Below, in pieces: positions 1 to 8,254 of a stretch of DNA of 58,931 nt. The stretch covers positions 1 to 58,931 of the forward strand of contig WFPF01000135.1 in the NCBI GenBank assembly GCA_015487695.1. Direction: 5' to 3'. The notes under the pieces are model-generated. The model saw only the letters and a list, made by a program, of their open reading frames with translations. It did no database searches and was not told the DNA's origin. How positions within the stretch are numbered: position 1 is the first letter of the stretch; every line of letters starts with the position of its first letter. The position numbers and the translations under genes are program-made. This DNA comes from Chitinophagales bacterium (GTDB taxonomy: Bacteria > Bacteroidota > Bacteroidia > Chitinophagales > S012-47).

Positions 1-1022
1 GAATCTTTATTGTCAATTGTAACAACAGAATTTATAGCGTTATTAATTACTTTGTCGTTATCTGACGGATTGCTAGGTCTTTTTATTTTAATTATTGAGA
101 AAGATAAAGATTCATCAATTGTGTTATCCACTTGTTTAACAATCTCGTAAATTTCCTCATTGTATAAAAACGCATAAAATGAATTTTCAAATGCATCATA
201 GAATGCGGCTGTTCCCCCTTTATCATATATCGTAGATATCCCTGTTGTGGTTGCTTCAAATTTAACATCATCGTTACGATTTACCAATTGCCATTTTATT
301 TTCATTTCGCACTCGGTTAAAAATTTGGCTAATTCTTTATACCTACTGGTAGCCTTTATATCATATCTGGTGTTTAGTACTTCTGCCTTTATAAAATATC
401 TGGCTTGAGCTGTAGGAGAAAAAAGCTGTCCATTCATGTCCGCTACCTCAAAACCTAAATCCTTTAAAATGTTATTAGCATCCTTTTTTAAGTTTACAGC
501 ATCCACATCAAGAGATTCTCCGAAATATAGTATCTCTTCCCTTTTCTTTTTAATATAAAAATTGCCAAGTTTGTCTCCGGCCTTGAATCTAAGATTTACT
601 TCATTACAAAAAATTACTTCTGAACTATCAATTTTATTCGGTATTTTGATCAATTTTACATTCAATTCTTTTTCATTAAGGTTGTAGCCTGCCCCCGTTG
701 CAAGATCTACGTAATACGGATATAGAAAGAAGATAAGGCTTATAAACGAAACTGGATTAAGTTTAGCAGGATATAAAAGTTGTATATAAGTCTTATATCC
801 CTCTTTTTCAATTTTAATCTCACCTCCTGTTTTTCGCTTAATCCTTACCTTTGTTGGGGTTTTACCAATCTTTTGGTCGTCCAAAGAAACGTTGGCCCTT
901 GAGGGTACTGAATTAATTTTTACACTTTGTTTCGGTGTTGATATAATGGTGGCCACGCAACTTTGAAGTAAAATTGAAGCGATTAAGAATAGAGTAGTAA
1001 TAAGTGCAGAATTTCTTTTCAT
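1..1022 (-). CDS. PEGA-domain lipoprotein, partial (C-terminal part beyond left edge)
   Basis: An open frame runs from the ATG at 1022 to the window edge without a stop (340 codons visible). It begins with a lipoprotein signal peptide, MKRNSALITTLFLIASILLQ followed by SC, with the acylated cysteine at residue 22. Residues ~33-80 look like a PEGA domain (VPSRANVSLDDQKIGKTPTK then a basic strand and EGYKTY), usually a surface or envelope beta-domain. The last visible residues, AINSVVTIDNKD, resemble the start of a trypsin-like S1C protease domain, but that part is outside the window, so a protease is only an inference. Base composition is far more AT-rich than everything to its right, suggesting a different origin or strong compositional drift. 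The lipoprotein and PEGA calls are firm; the overall function is unknown. Confidence 0.8.
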   Translation of the reverse strand, partial: MKRNSALITTLFLIASILLQSCVATIISTPKQSVKINSVPSRANVSLDDQKIGKTPTKVRIKRKTGGEIKIEKEGYKTYIQLLYPAKLNPVSFISLIFFLYPYYVDLATGAGYNLNEKELNVKLIKIPNKIDSSEVIFCNEVNLRFKAGDKLGNFYIKKKREEILYFGESLDVDAVNLKKDANNILKDLGFEVADMNGQLFSPTAQARYFIKAEVLNTRYDIKATSRYKELAKFLTECEMKIKWQLVNRNDDVKFEATTTGISTIYDKGGTAAFYDAFENSFYAFLYNEEIYEIVKQVDNTIDESLSFSIIKIKRPSNPSDNDKVINNAINSVVTIDNKD

Positions 1023-1408
1023 AACTTGATGTTTAATTATAATCTATGTGCGGCTTTTGTTTTAAGTATAGGTAAAAGAATTGTATTTATTAACTGATGC
1101 ATATAAAATATACCCTATATAGATACGGTACACAGTGCCCCTTATTTTTTCTTTTTAGAAAGGAGGGTAAAATGAACCCTATATCTATATATCGTAGTCT
1201 AAGTTATTAATTGGTTTCGAGACAAACAAATTATTCTTGAAAGTCTTATTCTTAAAAACGGGCTCATTTTATTCTATGGTGAACATAACTCATATAGTTT
1301 TCAAATTATCCGATTTATTGAGGAATAAACCAGGTGAGCAAACCACCAGAATGCGTGTCTATGATGGTAAGAATTAATCACGAGCAAAAGCTTGCTTATT
1401 TTTGAGGC
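1023..1408. other. AT-rich intergenic stretch with short repeats
   Basis: No convincing gene is seen in these 386 bases. They hold a 10-bp perfect inverted repeat (TATATAGATA at 1116-1125, TATCTATATA at 1182-1191), the 9-mer ACCCTATAT twice (1112-1120 and 1176-1184), and a purine-rich AAAGGAGGGTAAAATG at 1159-1174 that opens only a 12-codon frame. Composition shifts toward that of the rest of the window near 1300-1400. The last bases contain the promoter box of the pseudouridine synthase gene. Confidence 0.6.
1397..1404 (+). promoter_or_regulatory. TAnnTTTG -7 box abutting the pseudouridine synthase start
   Basis: TATTTTTG matches the Bacteroidota -7 consensus TAnnTTTG. Only four bases (AGGC) separate it from the ATG at 1409, so the transcript would begin at or very near the start codon. 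No clear -33 TTTG is visible. Confidence 0.6.
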
Positions 1409-2476
1409 ATGAAGCATGACGAGCCCGAAAGGACAACAAATGATGCGCAAGAGGAGAAAGGCGTACAGGATCAAGACCTTATTATTCAGTACTCCATAGT
1501 TGCAGATAAAGGACAGGAGCCTTTGCGCATTGACAAGTTCCTGGTAAACCGGATAGAGAAAGCAAGCAGGAGCCGCATACAAAATGCAGCCCGTGCTGGT
1601 AATATTCTGGTGAATGACCAAGCCGTAAAGCCCAATTACAAGGTAAAACCTGGCGATAGGATATCGGTGGTTGTGCCGGAAGCCGTGCCTGAGTTTAAAT
1701 TAATTCCGGAAAATATTCCGCTGGATATTGTTTATGAGGATGCGCATCTGGTGGTTGTTAATAAGCGTGCAGGGATGGTGGTTCATCCCGGGGTGGGCAA
1801 TTACAGCGGTACGTTGGTAAATGCCCTTCTTTATCACTTCCAGTCGCTGCCCGATACTTCCAAAGAGAATGACCGTCCGGGCCTTGTGCATCGCCTCGAT
1901 AAGAATACAAGCGGCATCATGGTGGTGGCACGGGACGAGTATGCCATGATGCACCTGGCACGGCAGTTTTTTGAGCGCAGCACCGACAGAAAATACTATG
2001 CCCTGGTTTGGGGCGATTTTGAAGAATCGGAGGGTACGGTGACGGGCAATATTATCCGAGATCCGCGAAATCGCAAAAGAATGTCGATAAGCCTGGAGGA
2101 GGAGATAGGAAAGCATGCCGTCACGCACTACAAGGTGCTGCAGCGTTTTGGCTATGTGACACTGATTGAGTGCAAGCTGGAAACGGGGCGTACACACCAG
2201 ATCAGGGTACACTTGAAACACATTGGTCACCCGGTCTTTAATGATGATTTGTATGATGGCAATCGCATTGTGAAAGGCACGGTTTATACCAAATACAAAC
2301 AATTTGTCGACAATTGTTTTAAAGTAATGCCGCGCCATGCTTTGCATGCAAAGTCACTTGGTTTCGAGCACCCCGACAGTGGCGAACGCATGCATTTCGA
2401 CTCAGCGCTTCCGGATGACTTTCAGGCGGTCCTCGACAAGTGGATGCGCTATGCCGGTCAGATAGGCGAAGACTGA
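1409..2476 (+). CDS. RluA/RluD-family 23S rRNA pseudouridine synthase
   Basis: Converts uridines to pseudouridine in large-subunit rRNA. An N-terminal S4 RNA-binding domain lies at about residues 38-85 (RIDKFLVNRI to KPGDRISVVVP). The catalytic domain carries the RluA signature HRLDKNTSGIM with the catalytic aspartate at residue 164, plus the later ETGRTHQIRVHLKHIGHPV block. The length of 355 aa fits S4-containing RluD proteins, and the first ~25 residues are a charged, non-conserved tail. The gene starts right where base composition becomes typical of the window. A TAnnTTTG box sits four bases before the ATG, supporting this start. The next gene, a transporter, follows after 31 bases. The exact target uridines (RluD versus RluC-like) cannot be told from sequence alone. 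Confidence 0.93.
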   Translation: MKHDEPERTTNDAQEEKGVQDQDLIIQYSIVADKGQEPLRIDKFLVNRIEKASRSRIQNAARAGNILVNDQAVKPNYKVKPGDRISVVVPEAVPEFKLIPENIPLDIVYEDAHLVVVNKRAGMVVHPGVGNYSGTLVNALLYHFQSLPDTSKENDRPGLVHRLDKNTSGIMVVARDEYAMMHLARQFFERSTDRKYYALVWGDFEESEGTVTGNIIRDPRNRKRMSISLEEEIGKHAVTHYKVLQRFGYVTLIECKLETGRTHQIRVHLKHIGHPVFNDDLYDGNRIVKGTVYTKYKQFVDNCFKVMPRHALHAKSLGFEHPDSGERMHFDSALPDDFQAVLDKWMRYAGQIGED

Positions 2477-2507
2477 TCCGCAATGATCTTTTTTATAATT
2501 TGCAGCC

Positions 2508-4187
2508 ATGGATTCACTGCTGAAACTACCCGATTATCTCACCCTGATCGCCTATTTTCTGCTGGTATTTCTGGTAGCATTTGCCAGCATTTTCCGAAAT
2601 AAGGAACGACTGACGGATAGCCCGGGCGGCTATTTCCTGGGGGGCAGAAATATCGGCTGGTTCGTCATTGGAGCTTCTCTCTTTGCCTCCAATATTGGCA
2701 GCGAGCATCTTGTAGGACTTGCGGGCTCCGGTGCACGGGGCGACTTTGTAAGCGGCCAGTTTGAAGTGTTGGCTTCCCTTATTTTGCTGGTGCTTGCATG
2801 GATATTTGTACCCTTCTATTTGCGCAGCGGAGTCTTCACCATGCCCGAATTTCTCGAAAAGCGCTATTCGCGCAGTGCCCGCACCTATCTCTCGGCAGTT
2901 TCGATCTTGTCTTATGTGCTGACCAAAATTTCCGTGACCATCTTTGCCGGGGCCCTTGTGTTTGAGCTGCTCCTTGGCATTGACTTCTGGACGGGTGCAG
3001 TGATCGTGGTGCTGGCTACAGGCCTTTACACCGTATTGGGAGGCCTGCGGGCGGTGGTCTATACCGATCTGCTGCAGATGTTTGTGCTCATAGCCGGGTC
3101 GATTGCCGTGACCTATTATGGTTTGCGGGCACTCGGAGGGGTCTCGGGCATGCAGGAGGTCTTTGCCAGCCGTTTGGTTGACAGCAGCCGGTTTTTCAAC
3201 TTGTGGCGACCGGCCAGCGACCCCGATTTTCCATGGACGGGCATTGTTTTCGGTGCGCCCATTCTCGGGATTTGGTACTGGTGTACGGACCAGTTCATTG
3301 TTCAGCGCGTACTGAGTGCCCGCAACCTGGCCCATGCACAGCGGGGAGCGATTTTCGCAGGTTATCTCAAATTACTCCCTTTGTTTCTCTTTGTTGTACC
3401 GGGTGCGGTAGCCTACGCCATTCATCTACAGGGTAGCGGCATTCTTGAAGTCAACGGAACAATGGAATATGACCGCGCCCTTCCGGCATTGATTCTCTAT
3501 ACCCTTCCCACCGGTGTGAAAGGTCTGGTCGTGGCAGGCTTGCTGGCAGCCCTTATGAGCTCACTTTCTTCTGTCTTCAACAGCTGCTCGACTCTCTTTA
3601 CGATCGATTTTTATAAAAAATGGAAACCTGCCTCTTCCGAAAGAGAGCTGGTGTTTGTAGGGCAACTGTCCACGGCTGTATTGGTGGTGATCGCCCTTAT
3701 GTGGATACCCATGATGCGTATTTTGATGGAAGGAGGCGGCATTTACCAGTATCTTCAAAATGTCCAGGCCTATATTTCTCCACCGATAGCTGCGGTGTTC
3801 CTTTTCGGACTTTTCTTCAGGCGCATTCATGCCCGTGCAGCGATGGCTGCCTTGTGGACAGGTTTTGCCCTTGGCCTCGGCCGCCTGCTGCTCGAGGTAC
3901 TCGCAGGCAAGGGCATATGGACATTGCCCGAATCTTCGCTGCTTGCAGCACTGGTTCAAATGAATTTCCTGCATTATGCCATCTTCATCTTTCTCATCTG
4001 CACGATTGTTTTATTTCTTGTGGGCTATCGAAGTCGCGCAAGAGAAAGCGTGGATGAAAGCTTAATCTTCAGTAAAAGCAATATTGCGCTATGGAGTGAG
4101 CAAAAAGTCAATTTCATTCTGACCATTTCCTTGATCCTTTTGGTTATTTTTATATGGCTAACATTCAGCAAATGGGGTGTGGCCTGA
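2508..4187 (+). CDS. Sodium:solute symporter family (SSS/SLC5) transporter
   Basis: A 559-aa polytopic inner-membrane protein with about 14 hydrophobic segments. The N-terminal region GGRNIGWFVIGASLFASNIG with SEHLVGLAGSGA is the typical SSS family signature around TM2, as in sodium/sugar cotransporters of the SGLT type. It would couple sodium entry to uptake of an organic solute. The substrate cannot be decided: the GSEHLVG motif is seen in sugar- and myo-inositol-type members, so a sugar is the best guess. The reading frame is complete and ends three bases before the next gene, so the two are probably cotranscribed. The sequence ATAATTTG, a near match to the -7 box, precedes the ATG by five bases. 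Confidence 0.92.
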   Translation: MDSLLKLPDYLTLIAYFLLVFLVAFASIFRNKERLTDSPGGYFLGGRNIGWFVIGASLFASNIGSEHLVGLAGSGARGDFVSGQFEVLASLILLVLAWIFVPFYLRSGVFTMPEFLEKRYSRSARTYLSAVSILSYVLTKISVTIFAGALVFELLLGIDFWTGAVIVVLATGLYTVLGGLRAVVYTDLLQMFVLIAGSIAVTYYGLRALGGVSGMQEVFASRLVDSSRFFNLWRPASDPDFPWTGIVFGAPILGIWYWCTDQFIVQRVLSARNLAHAQRGAIFAGYLKLLPLFLFVVPGAVAYAIHLQGSGILEVNGTMEYDRALPALILYTLPTGVKGLVVAGLLAALMSSLSSVFNSCSTLFTIDFYKKWKPASSERELVFVGQLSTAVLVVIALMWIPMMRILMEGGGIYQYLQNVQAYISPPIAAVFLFGLFFRRIHARAAMAALWTGFALGLGRLLLEVLAGKGIWTLPESSLLAALVQMNFLHYAIFIFLICTIVLFLVGYRSRARESVDESLIFSKSNIALWSEQKVNFILTISLILLVIFIWLTFSKWGVA

Positions 4188-4190
4188 GAT

Positions 4191-4817
4191 ATGGAGAAAC
4201 ATATATTCATTATTCGGCATGGTGAAACGGATTATAACCGCGCTGGAATTATTCAGGGCCGGGGTGTAAATATCAGCCTCAATGAAGCGGGCCGAAAACA
4301 GGCCAAAGCTTTCTTTATGAAATACGGCCGCTATCCTTTTGACAGAATTTATACGTCAAGTCTTGTGCGCAGCATCGAAACGGTTCAGGATTTCATTGAC
4401 AGCGGTATCCCCTGGAGTATCCGTCCCGAGCTTGACGAGATTGACTGGGGCGAGCAGGAGGGGCAGGAAACCAATAAAGACCTGAGAGCACTCTATCGTC
4501 ATGTGACAAGTGCCTGGAAAAGCGGTGACTTTTATGTTCGCATACCGGGTGGCGAAAGCATTCTTGATCTTGCCTGGCGTCAAAAACCCTTTATTGAGCG
4601 TTTGCGCAATGACCGGGCCAGTGAGATACTGATTTGCAGCCACGGCCGGGCCATGCGCGCTTTGCTTTGCCAGCTTCTGGGATGGGACCTCAGCCGCATG
4701 GACGAGTTTCCACATTCTAATTTATCGCTCTACCGCTTGCTGCAGAACCAGGCCGGCTTTCACCTTGTTCTTCGCCACGATACCTCTCACTTAAAATTAA
4801 AATGGGCTTCTTTCTGA
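4191..4817 (+). CDS. Histidine phosphatase superfamily protein (phosphoglycerate-mutase-like)
   Basis: A 208-aa soluble enzyme of the histidine phosphatase branch-1 fold. The phospho-acceptor motif RHGET is at residues 9-13 (His10), Arg60 lies in the SSLVRSIETV block, and the second catalytic histidine is His151 in CSHGRAMRALL. These residues predict phosphohydrolase or mutase chemistry through a phosphohistidine intermediate. The substrate is not evident; cobalamin/alpha-ribazole phosphatase, sugar phosphatase and general phosphatase roles are all possible. The start codon lies three bases after the transporter stop, which suggests a two-gene operon and perhaps a role in handling the imported solute, but that link is only contextual. 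Confidence 0.88.
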   Translation: MEKHIFIIRHGETDYNRAGIIQGRGVNISLNEAGRKQAKAFFMKYGRYPFDRIYTSSLVRSIETVQDFIDSGIPWSIRPELDEIDWGEQEGQETNKDLRALYRHVTSAWKSGDFYVRIPGGESILDLAWRQKPFIERLRNDRASEILICSHGRAMRALLCQLLGWDLSRMDEFPHSNLSLYRLLQNQAGFHLVLRHDTSHLKLKWASF

Positions 4818-4830
4818 AGACCTGTGAGTG

Positions 4831-4838
4831 TAGCTTTG
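4831..4838 (+). promoter_or_regulatory. TAnnTTTG -7 box upstream of queA
   Basis: TAGCTTTG is a perfect match to the Bacteroidota -7 consensus, 20 bases before the TTG start chosen for queA. It implies an own promoter for queA rather than readthrough only. Confidence 0.5.
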
Positions 4839-4858
4839 CAGACTAAATTTTTGTTGAA

Positions 4859-6085
4859 TTGAATCCCCGCGAATTAAAGATCTCCGATTTTACTTATGAA
4901 TTGCCGGTGCAGCGCATTGCCAGATATCCTCTGCCTGACCGGGATCGGTCCAAATTGCTCGTGAGCAGGAAGGGCAGGATAAGTGATCACTTTTTTTATG
5001 AATTGCCTTCCCTGCTTCCTGAAAATTCTTTGCTGGTTTTTAACAACAGCAAGGTGTTGCCTGCGCGAATCCGCTTTCAGAGCGAAAACGGAAAAGCCAT
5101 TGAAGTGTTTTGCCTCGAACCGGCCAACGGTATTGACCAGGGGCGGGCCATGGGCCTGCAGGGGAAGGCTTGGTGGATTTGCCTCATCGGGGGCAACCGC
5201 AAATGGAAAAGCGGAAGGGCCGTTTTGCGTTTTCAGCTGGAGGCTTCAGAAGAACTGGAACTTCAAATCAGGAGAAAGGAAATGACGGACGAAGGCTTTT
5301 TGGTGGAATTTGAGTGGGCGCCTTCGCATCTAAGCTTTGCCGATGTGCTGGAGATGGCCGGAATCGTTCCGCTTCCGCCTTACCTGGGCCGCGATGCGGA
5401 GGAATCGGATAAAATACGCTATCAGACCATCTATGCCCGCGAGGAGGGCTCGGTAGCGGCACCGACAGCAGGTCTGCACTTTTCCGATGCTGTGATGAAG
5501 GGGCTGAAAGAGCAGGCGATAGATTTCGCCAGTGTCACCCTGCATGTGGGCGCGGGTACTTTCAGGCCCGTGATGAGTGAAGAACTTGCCGGCCACACCA
5601 TGCATCATGAGTGGATGGAAATTTCCCTTGAAGTCTTGAAAAAACTCCTGAATCATGGGGAGAAGCCGGTAATTGCTGTCGGGACTACTTCGATGCGGAG
5701 CCTGGAAAGCATTTATTGGATGGGTGTGAAAATTATTAAGGGGAAGGGAGAGTTGCATATGGAAGCGCTCTGCCCCGGACAGTGGGACCCCTATGAAATG
5801 GATGCCGGAGGCATTGGAAGGAGGGAGGCCCTGAAAGCCGTGATTGAATTTCTGGAAAGCAAAGAGCAAAAATTTCTTCGCTGCAAGACACAAATTTTGA
5901 TTGCGCCTCCCTACCGGGTCAAAATGATCAATGGTCTGATAAGCAACTTTCACCAGCCCGGCAGCACACTGCTTCTGTTGGTGGCCGCTTTGCCCGATTC
6001 ATCGTGGCAGGCGGTCTACGATCATGCCCTGAACAATAATTACCGTTTTCTGAGTTATGGTGATAGTTCTCTTTTCCTCTTCTGA
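4859..6085 (+). CDS. queA: S-adenosylmethionine:tRNA ribosyltransferase-isomerase
   Basis: QueA transfers and isomerises the ribosyl moiety of S-adenosylmethionine onto preQ1-modified tRNA to give epoxyqueuosine. The start NPRELKISDFTYELP and RDRSKLLV are family N-terminal motifs; APTAGLHFSDAVM, LHVGAGTFRPV, HHEWMEIS, IAVGTTSMRSLES and NFHQPGSTLLLLVAAL are the conserved core blocks. At 408 aa it is longer than the ~350-aa proteobacterial enzyme because of extra sequence around residues 85-160, as in the Bacteroidota form. The start is a TTG at 4859; no in-frame ATG exists upstream before the promoter box. It follows the phosphatase gene by 41 bases. No other queuosine gene is visible nearby. 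Confidence 0.95.
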   Translation: MNPRELKISDFTYELPVQRIARYPLPDRDRSKLLVSRKGRISDHFFYELPSLLPENSLLVFNNSKVLPARIRFQSENGKAIEVFCLEPANGIDQGRAMGLQGKAWWICLIGGNRKWKSGRAVLRFQLEASEELELQIRRKEMTDEGFLVEFEWAPSHLSFADVLEMAGIVPLPPYLGRDAEESDKIRYQTIYAREEGSVAAPTAGLHFSDAVMKGLKEQAIDFASVTLHVGAGTFRPVMSEELAGHTMHHEWMEISLEVLKKLLNHGEKPVIAVGTTSMRSLESIYWMGVKIIKGKGELHMEALCPGQWDPYEMDAGGIGRREALKAVIEFLESKEQKFLRCKTQILIAPPYRVKMINGLISNFHQPGSTLLLLVAALPDSSWQAVYDHALNNNYRFLSYGDSSLFLF

Positions 6086-6131
6086 CCGGAAATTTGGCTG
6101 TGTTTTTGCGAACAGTGAATAAAATGTAAAA

Positions 6132-6428
6132 ATGAAAAAGGTTTTTCTTCTTCTGATTCTGACGGCAAGTCTGGCATCGTGTGAAAAAGCAACACCCTGT
6201 GAAGCCCTGAATACGGGTACACTGTGTATTGAGAATACACTGAATGAGCCGCTGAAAATTTACATTAACGGGGATTATTATCGCACCCTCCAGTCAGGTG
6301 AGGAGCAATGTGTGGACGGAGTTCCTTCAGGTACGGTCAGCATCACGGCAGTGGGTGCAATCAGCAATAAAAACTACCTGCGCAGCGAGCGCCTTGCCAA
6401 TTGCAGTACCCGCAAGGTAAAATATTGA
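6132..6428 (+). CDS. Small hypothetical lipoprotein
   Basis: A 98-aa protein with a classic lipoprotein signal, MKKVFLLLILTASLASC, where Cys17 would be acylated. The mature part (~80 residues) contains further cysteines (CEAL, LCIENT, QCVDG, NCSTRK) that could form disulfides in the periplasm or at the surface. The pattern IYINGDYYRTLQSGEEQCVD and VPSGTVSITAV suggests a compact beta-sandwich presenting a short ligand-like stalk, but no family is recognised. It stands between queA and the convergent subtilase gene, whose stop codons are 16 bases apart. No promoter box matches closely; a TGTTTTTG lies about 33 bases upstream. Confidence 0.75.
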   Translation: MKKVFLLLILTASLASCEKATPCEALNTGTLCIENTLNEPLKIYINGDYYRTLQSGEEQCVDGVPSGTVSITAVGAISNKNYLRSERLANCSTRKVKY

Positions 6429-6444
6429 GTCCGATTCTGTTGTT

Positions 6445-8148
6445 TTAGCGAATGATGAGTTTATGGAGATGGCTTTGACGAACTCCGTTGCTCAGCCGCA
6501 GGAAGTACATGCCCGAAGGAATATTCTTAACCGACAGTGTCTCCTCATGAATGCCCGGCCCTTTTATACCATCATCCCAAACCCGTATTGAGCGACCCGT
6601 GACATCTGTCAGCAGGAAACGGTTGTTGCCGGTCTTCAGGTTGGAGTATCGAATCTGGATATAGTCGCTGGCAGGGTTGGGGAATATGCGTATGATTCCG
6701 AACTGCGATGAAATGCCCTTCGGATTATCGACATAGGCCAACTGACAATCGCTGTAGTTTTCAGCGTTCAGCAGGCTCTTGTACAAGTTAAGCCGACCGT
6801 TGCTGACGGTACGCCCGTTGAGATCAGAAAGCGTATCGGTACCGTCAAGGATAAATTTCTTGACCAGCAGGGCCATGCTGTCGGGATAAAGCATGGCATC
6901 CTCAATTATTTTTTGGCAGGAAGAAGCATAAATAAGTGCAATTGCTCCGGTGACCTGCGGAGCAGCAAAAGAAGTTCCGGAGTATCCTCCTCCGTATTGA
7001 TTGCCGGGGGCGGTCGATTCGATTTCTTCGCCCGGTGCACCAAGGTCGATGTTTATTTGCCCGTAGGCTGCATCGGGTGAAAGGCGATCGTTCTCATCGG
7101 TACTTGTCACACTGATCAGGTAGGGCGATGGGCAGGTGGTCGGCATGTCTCCGACAATATCCACATCTTCAAAACTGTTGGCCGTAGCGGCTACGCTGAG
7201 AATACCGGCTTTCCCAAGGCTGTCATACATGTCACACCAAACAGGAAAACTGTCCGGACTTCCATAGTCGATGCCAAAAGAGGCATTGCTGGCAACAATG
7301 AAAGCTCCTTCTTTGCCTCCGCTCTTGTTGTATCGCTTTCTGAATTCCAGCAGATAGGAATAGGCTTCCACGACCGATGCTTCGTTGACTTCTACCGCAA
7401 TTGGCAGAATTTTGACATCCCAGTTGATGCCCGCCACCCCGATGCCGTTGTTGCCTTTGGCTCCGATAATTCCTGCAATGGGGGTTCCGTGTTGCCCTTC
7501 GTAGATGGAGTCATTGCCAAAGTAATAGTCCCATCCGTTGAAATCGTCCACATAGCCGTTTTGGTCGTCATCTATTCCGTTTCCCGGCACTTCGTCCCGG
7601 TTTTTCCACATATTGGGCAGCAGGTCTTCATGGTAAATATCTACTCCGTCATCCAAAATGGCAATCACAATGGTGTCACCGTTGGCCGTGACACCACCGG
7701 TTGTTATATCCCAGGCTTCGGTTGCGTCAATGTCGGCATCAAAGCGTCCGCCCTGCTGCCCGGTGTTGCTCCGGTCCCACTGATTTGCAAAAAGCGGGTC
7801 GTTTGGCTTCTTGCGAAATGTGATCCTGTGGTTGTATTGCAGTGTTTGAATATGTGGATTATTTCTCAGCCTTTTCATCAGGGCTTTTTGCAGGCTTTCT
7901 TCTTCCGGCAGGTCGATAAGCCAGATATTCAGCGCTGCCGAGAGGCAACGGTTGACTTTCAACGGAGGCAGTAGGTCCTGCTCATCGGCCGGACTCAGGT
8001 CCTCAATTCCCGAGCCGTCTTCAAGCCGGATAATAAGCTGGTTCAGGTGTTCGGGCCTGTCATTGCCGCCATGACTTTGAGCCATAAGCCGTGCAGATGG
8101 CAAAAAGAGTAGGATGAAAATGTTTATGCAAAAAAGAAGACGCATCAT
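6445..8148 (-). CDS. Secreted subtilisin-like serine protease (S8) with T9SS sorting domain
   Basis: A secreted peptidase. From the ATG at 8148 it has a signal peptide (MMRLLFCINIFILLFLPSA), an N-terminal propeptide-like region to about residue 115, and an S8 catalytic domain with Asp166 in ILDDGVD, His220 in GQHGTPIAG and Ser393 in GYSGTSFAAPQ, so the triad is complete. The last ~80 residues (IFPNPASDYIQIRYSNL to LHKLIIR) are a type A T9SS C-terminal domain, implying export across the outer membrane. A longer frame starts at a GTG at 8169, but a promoter-like TATCTTTA at 8173-8180 (minus) would place transcription start near 8166, favouring 8148. The substrate is unknown. Confidence 0.92.
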   Translation of the reverse strand: MMRLLFCINIFILLFLPSARLMAQSHGGNDRPEHLNQLIIRLEDGSGIEDLSPADEQDLLPPLKVNRCLSAALNIWLIDLPEEESLQKALMKRLRNNPHIQTLQYNHRITFRKKPNDPLFANQWDRSNTGQQGGRFDADIDATEAWDITTGGVTANGDTIVIAILDDGVDIYHEDLLPNMWKNRDEVPGNGIDDDQNGYVDDFNGWDYYFGNDSIYEGQHGTPIAGIIGAKGNNGIGVAGINWDVKILPIAVEVNEASVVEAYSYLLEFRKRYNKSGGKEGAFIVASNASFGIDYGSPDSFPVWCDMYDSLGKAGILSVAATANSFEDVDIVGDMPTTCPSPYLISVTSTDENDRLSPDAAYGQINIDLGAPGEEIESTAPGNQYGGGYSGTSFAAPQVTGAIALIYASSCQKIIEDAMLYPDSMALLVKKFILDGTDTLSDLNGRTVSNGRLNLYKSLLNAENYSDCQLAYVDNPKGISSQFGIIRIFPNPASDYIQIRYSNLKTGNNRFLLTDVTGRSIRVWDDGIKGPGIHEETLSVKNIPSGMYFLRLSNGVRQSHLHKLIIR

Positions 8149-8254
8149 GGAGGCTCTGATTGTATGCACTTATAAAGATAAGAAATATTAAAAAGTGCAT
8201 TTAGAGGAAAGAAAATGTGCGGGCGACTGCCGTCTGAAATTGAAAAAAACCCGG

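Noticed and set aside
1172-1210. 12-codon frame after a strong AAAGGAGGG sequence
   Set aside because: Too short, no conserved features, and Shine-Dalgarno-like sequences carry little weight in Bacteroidota.
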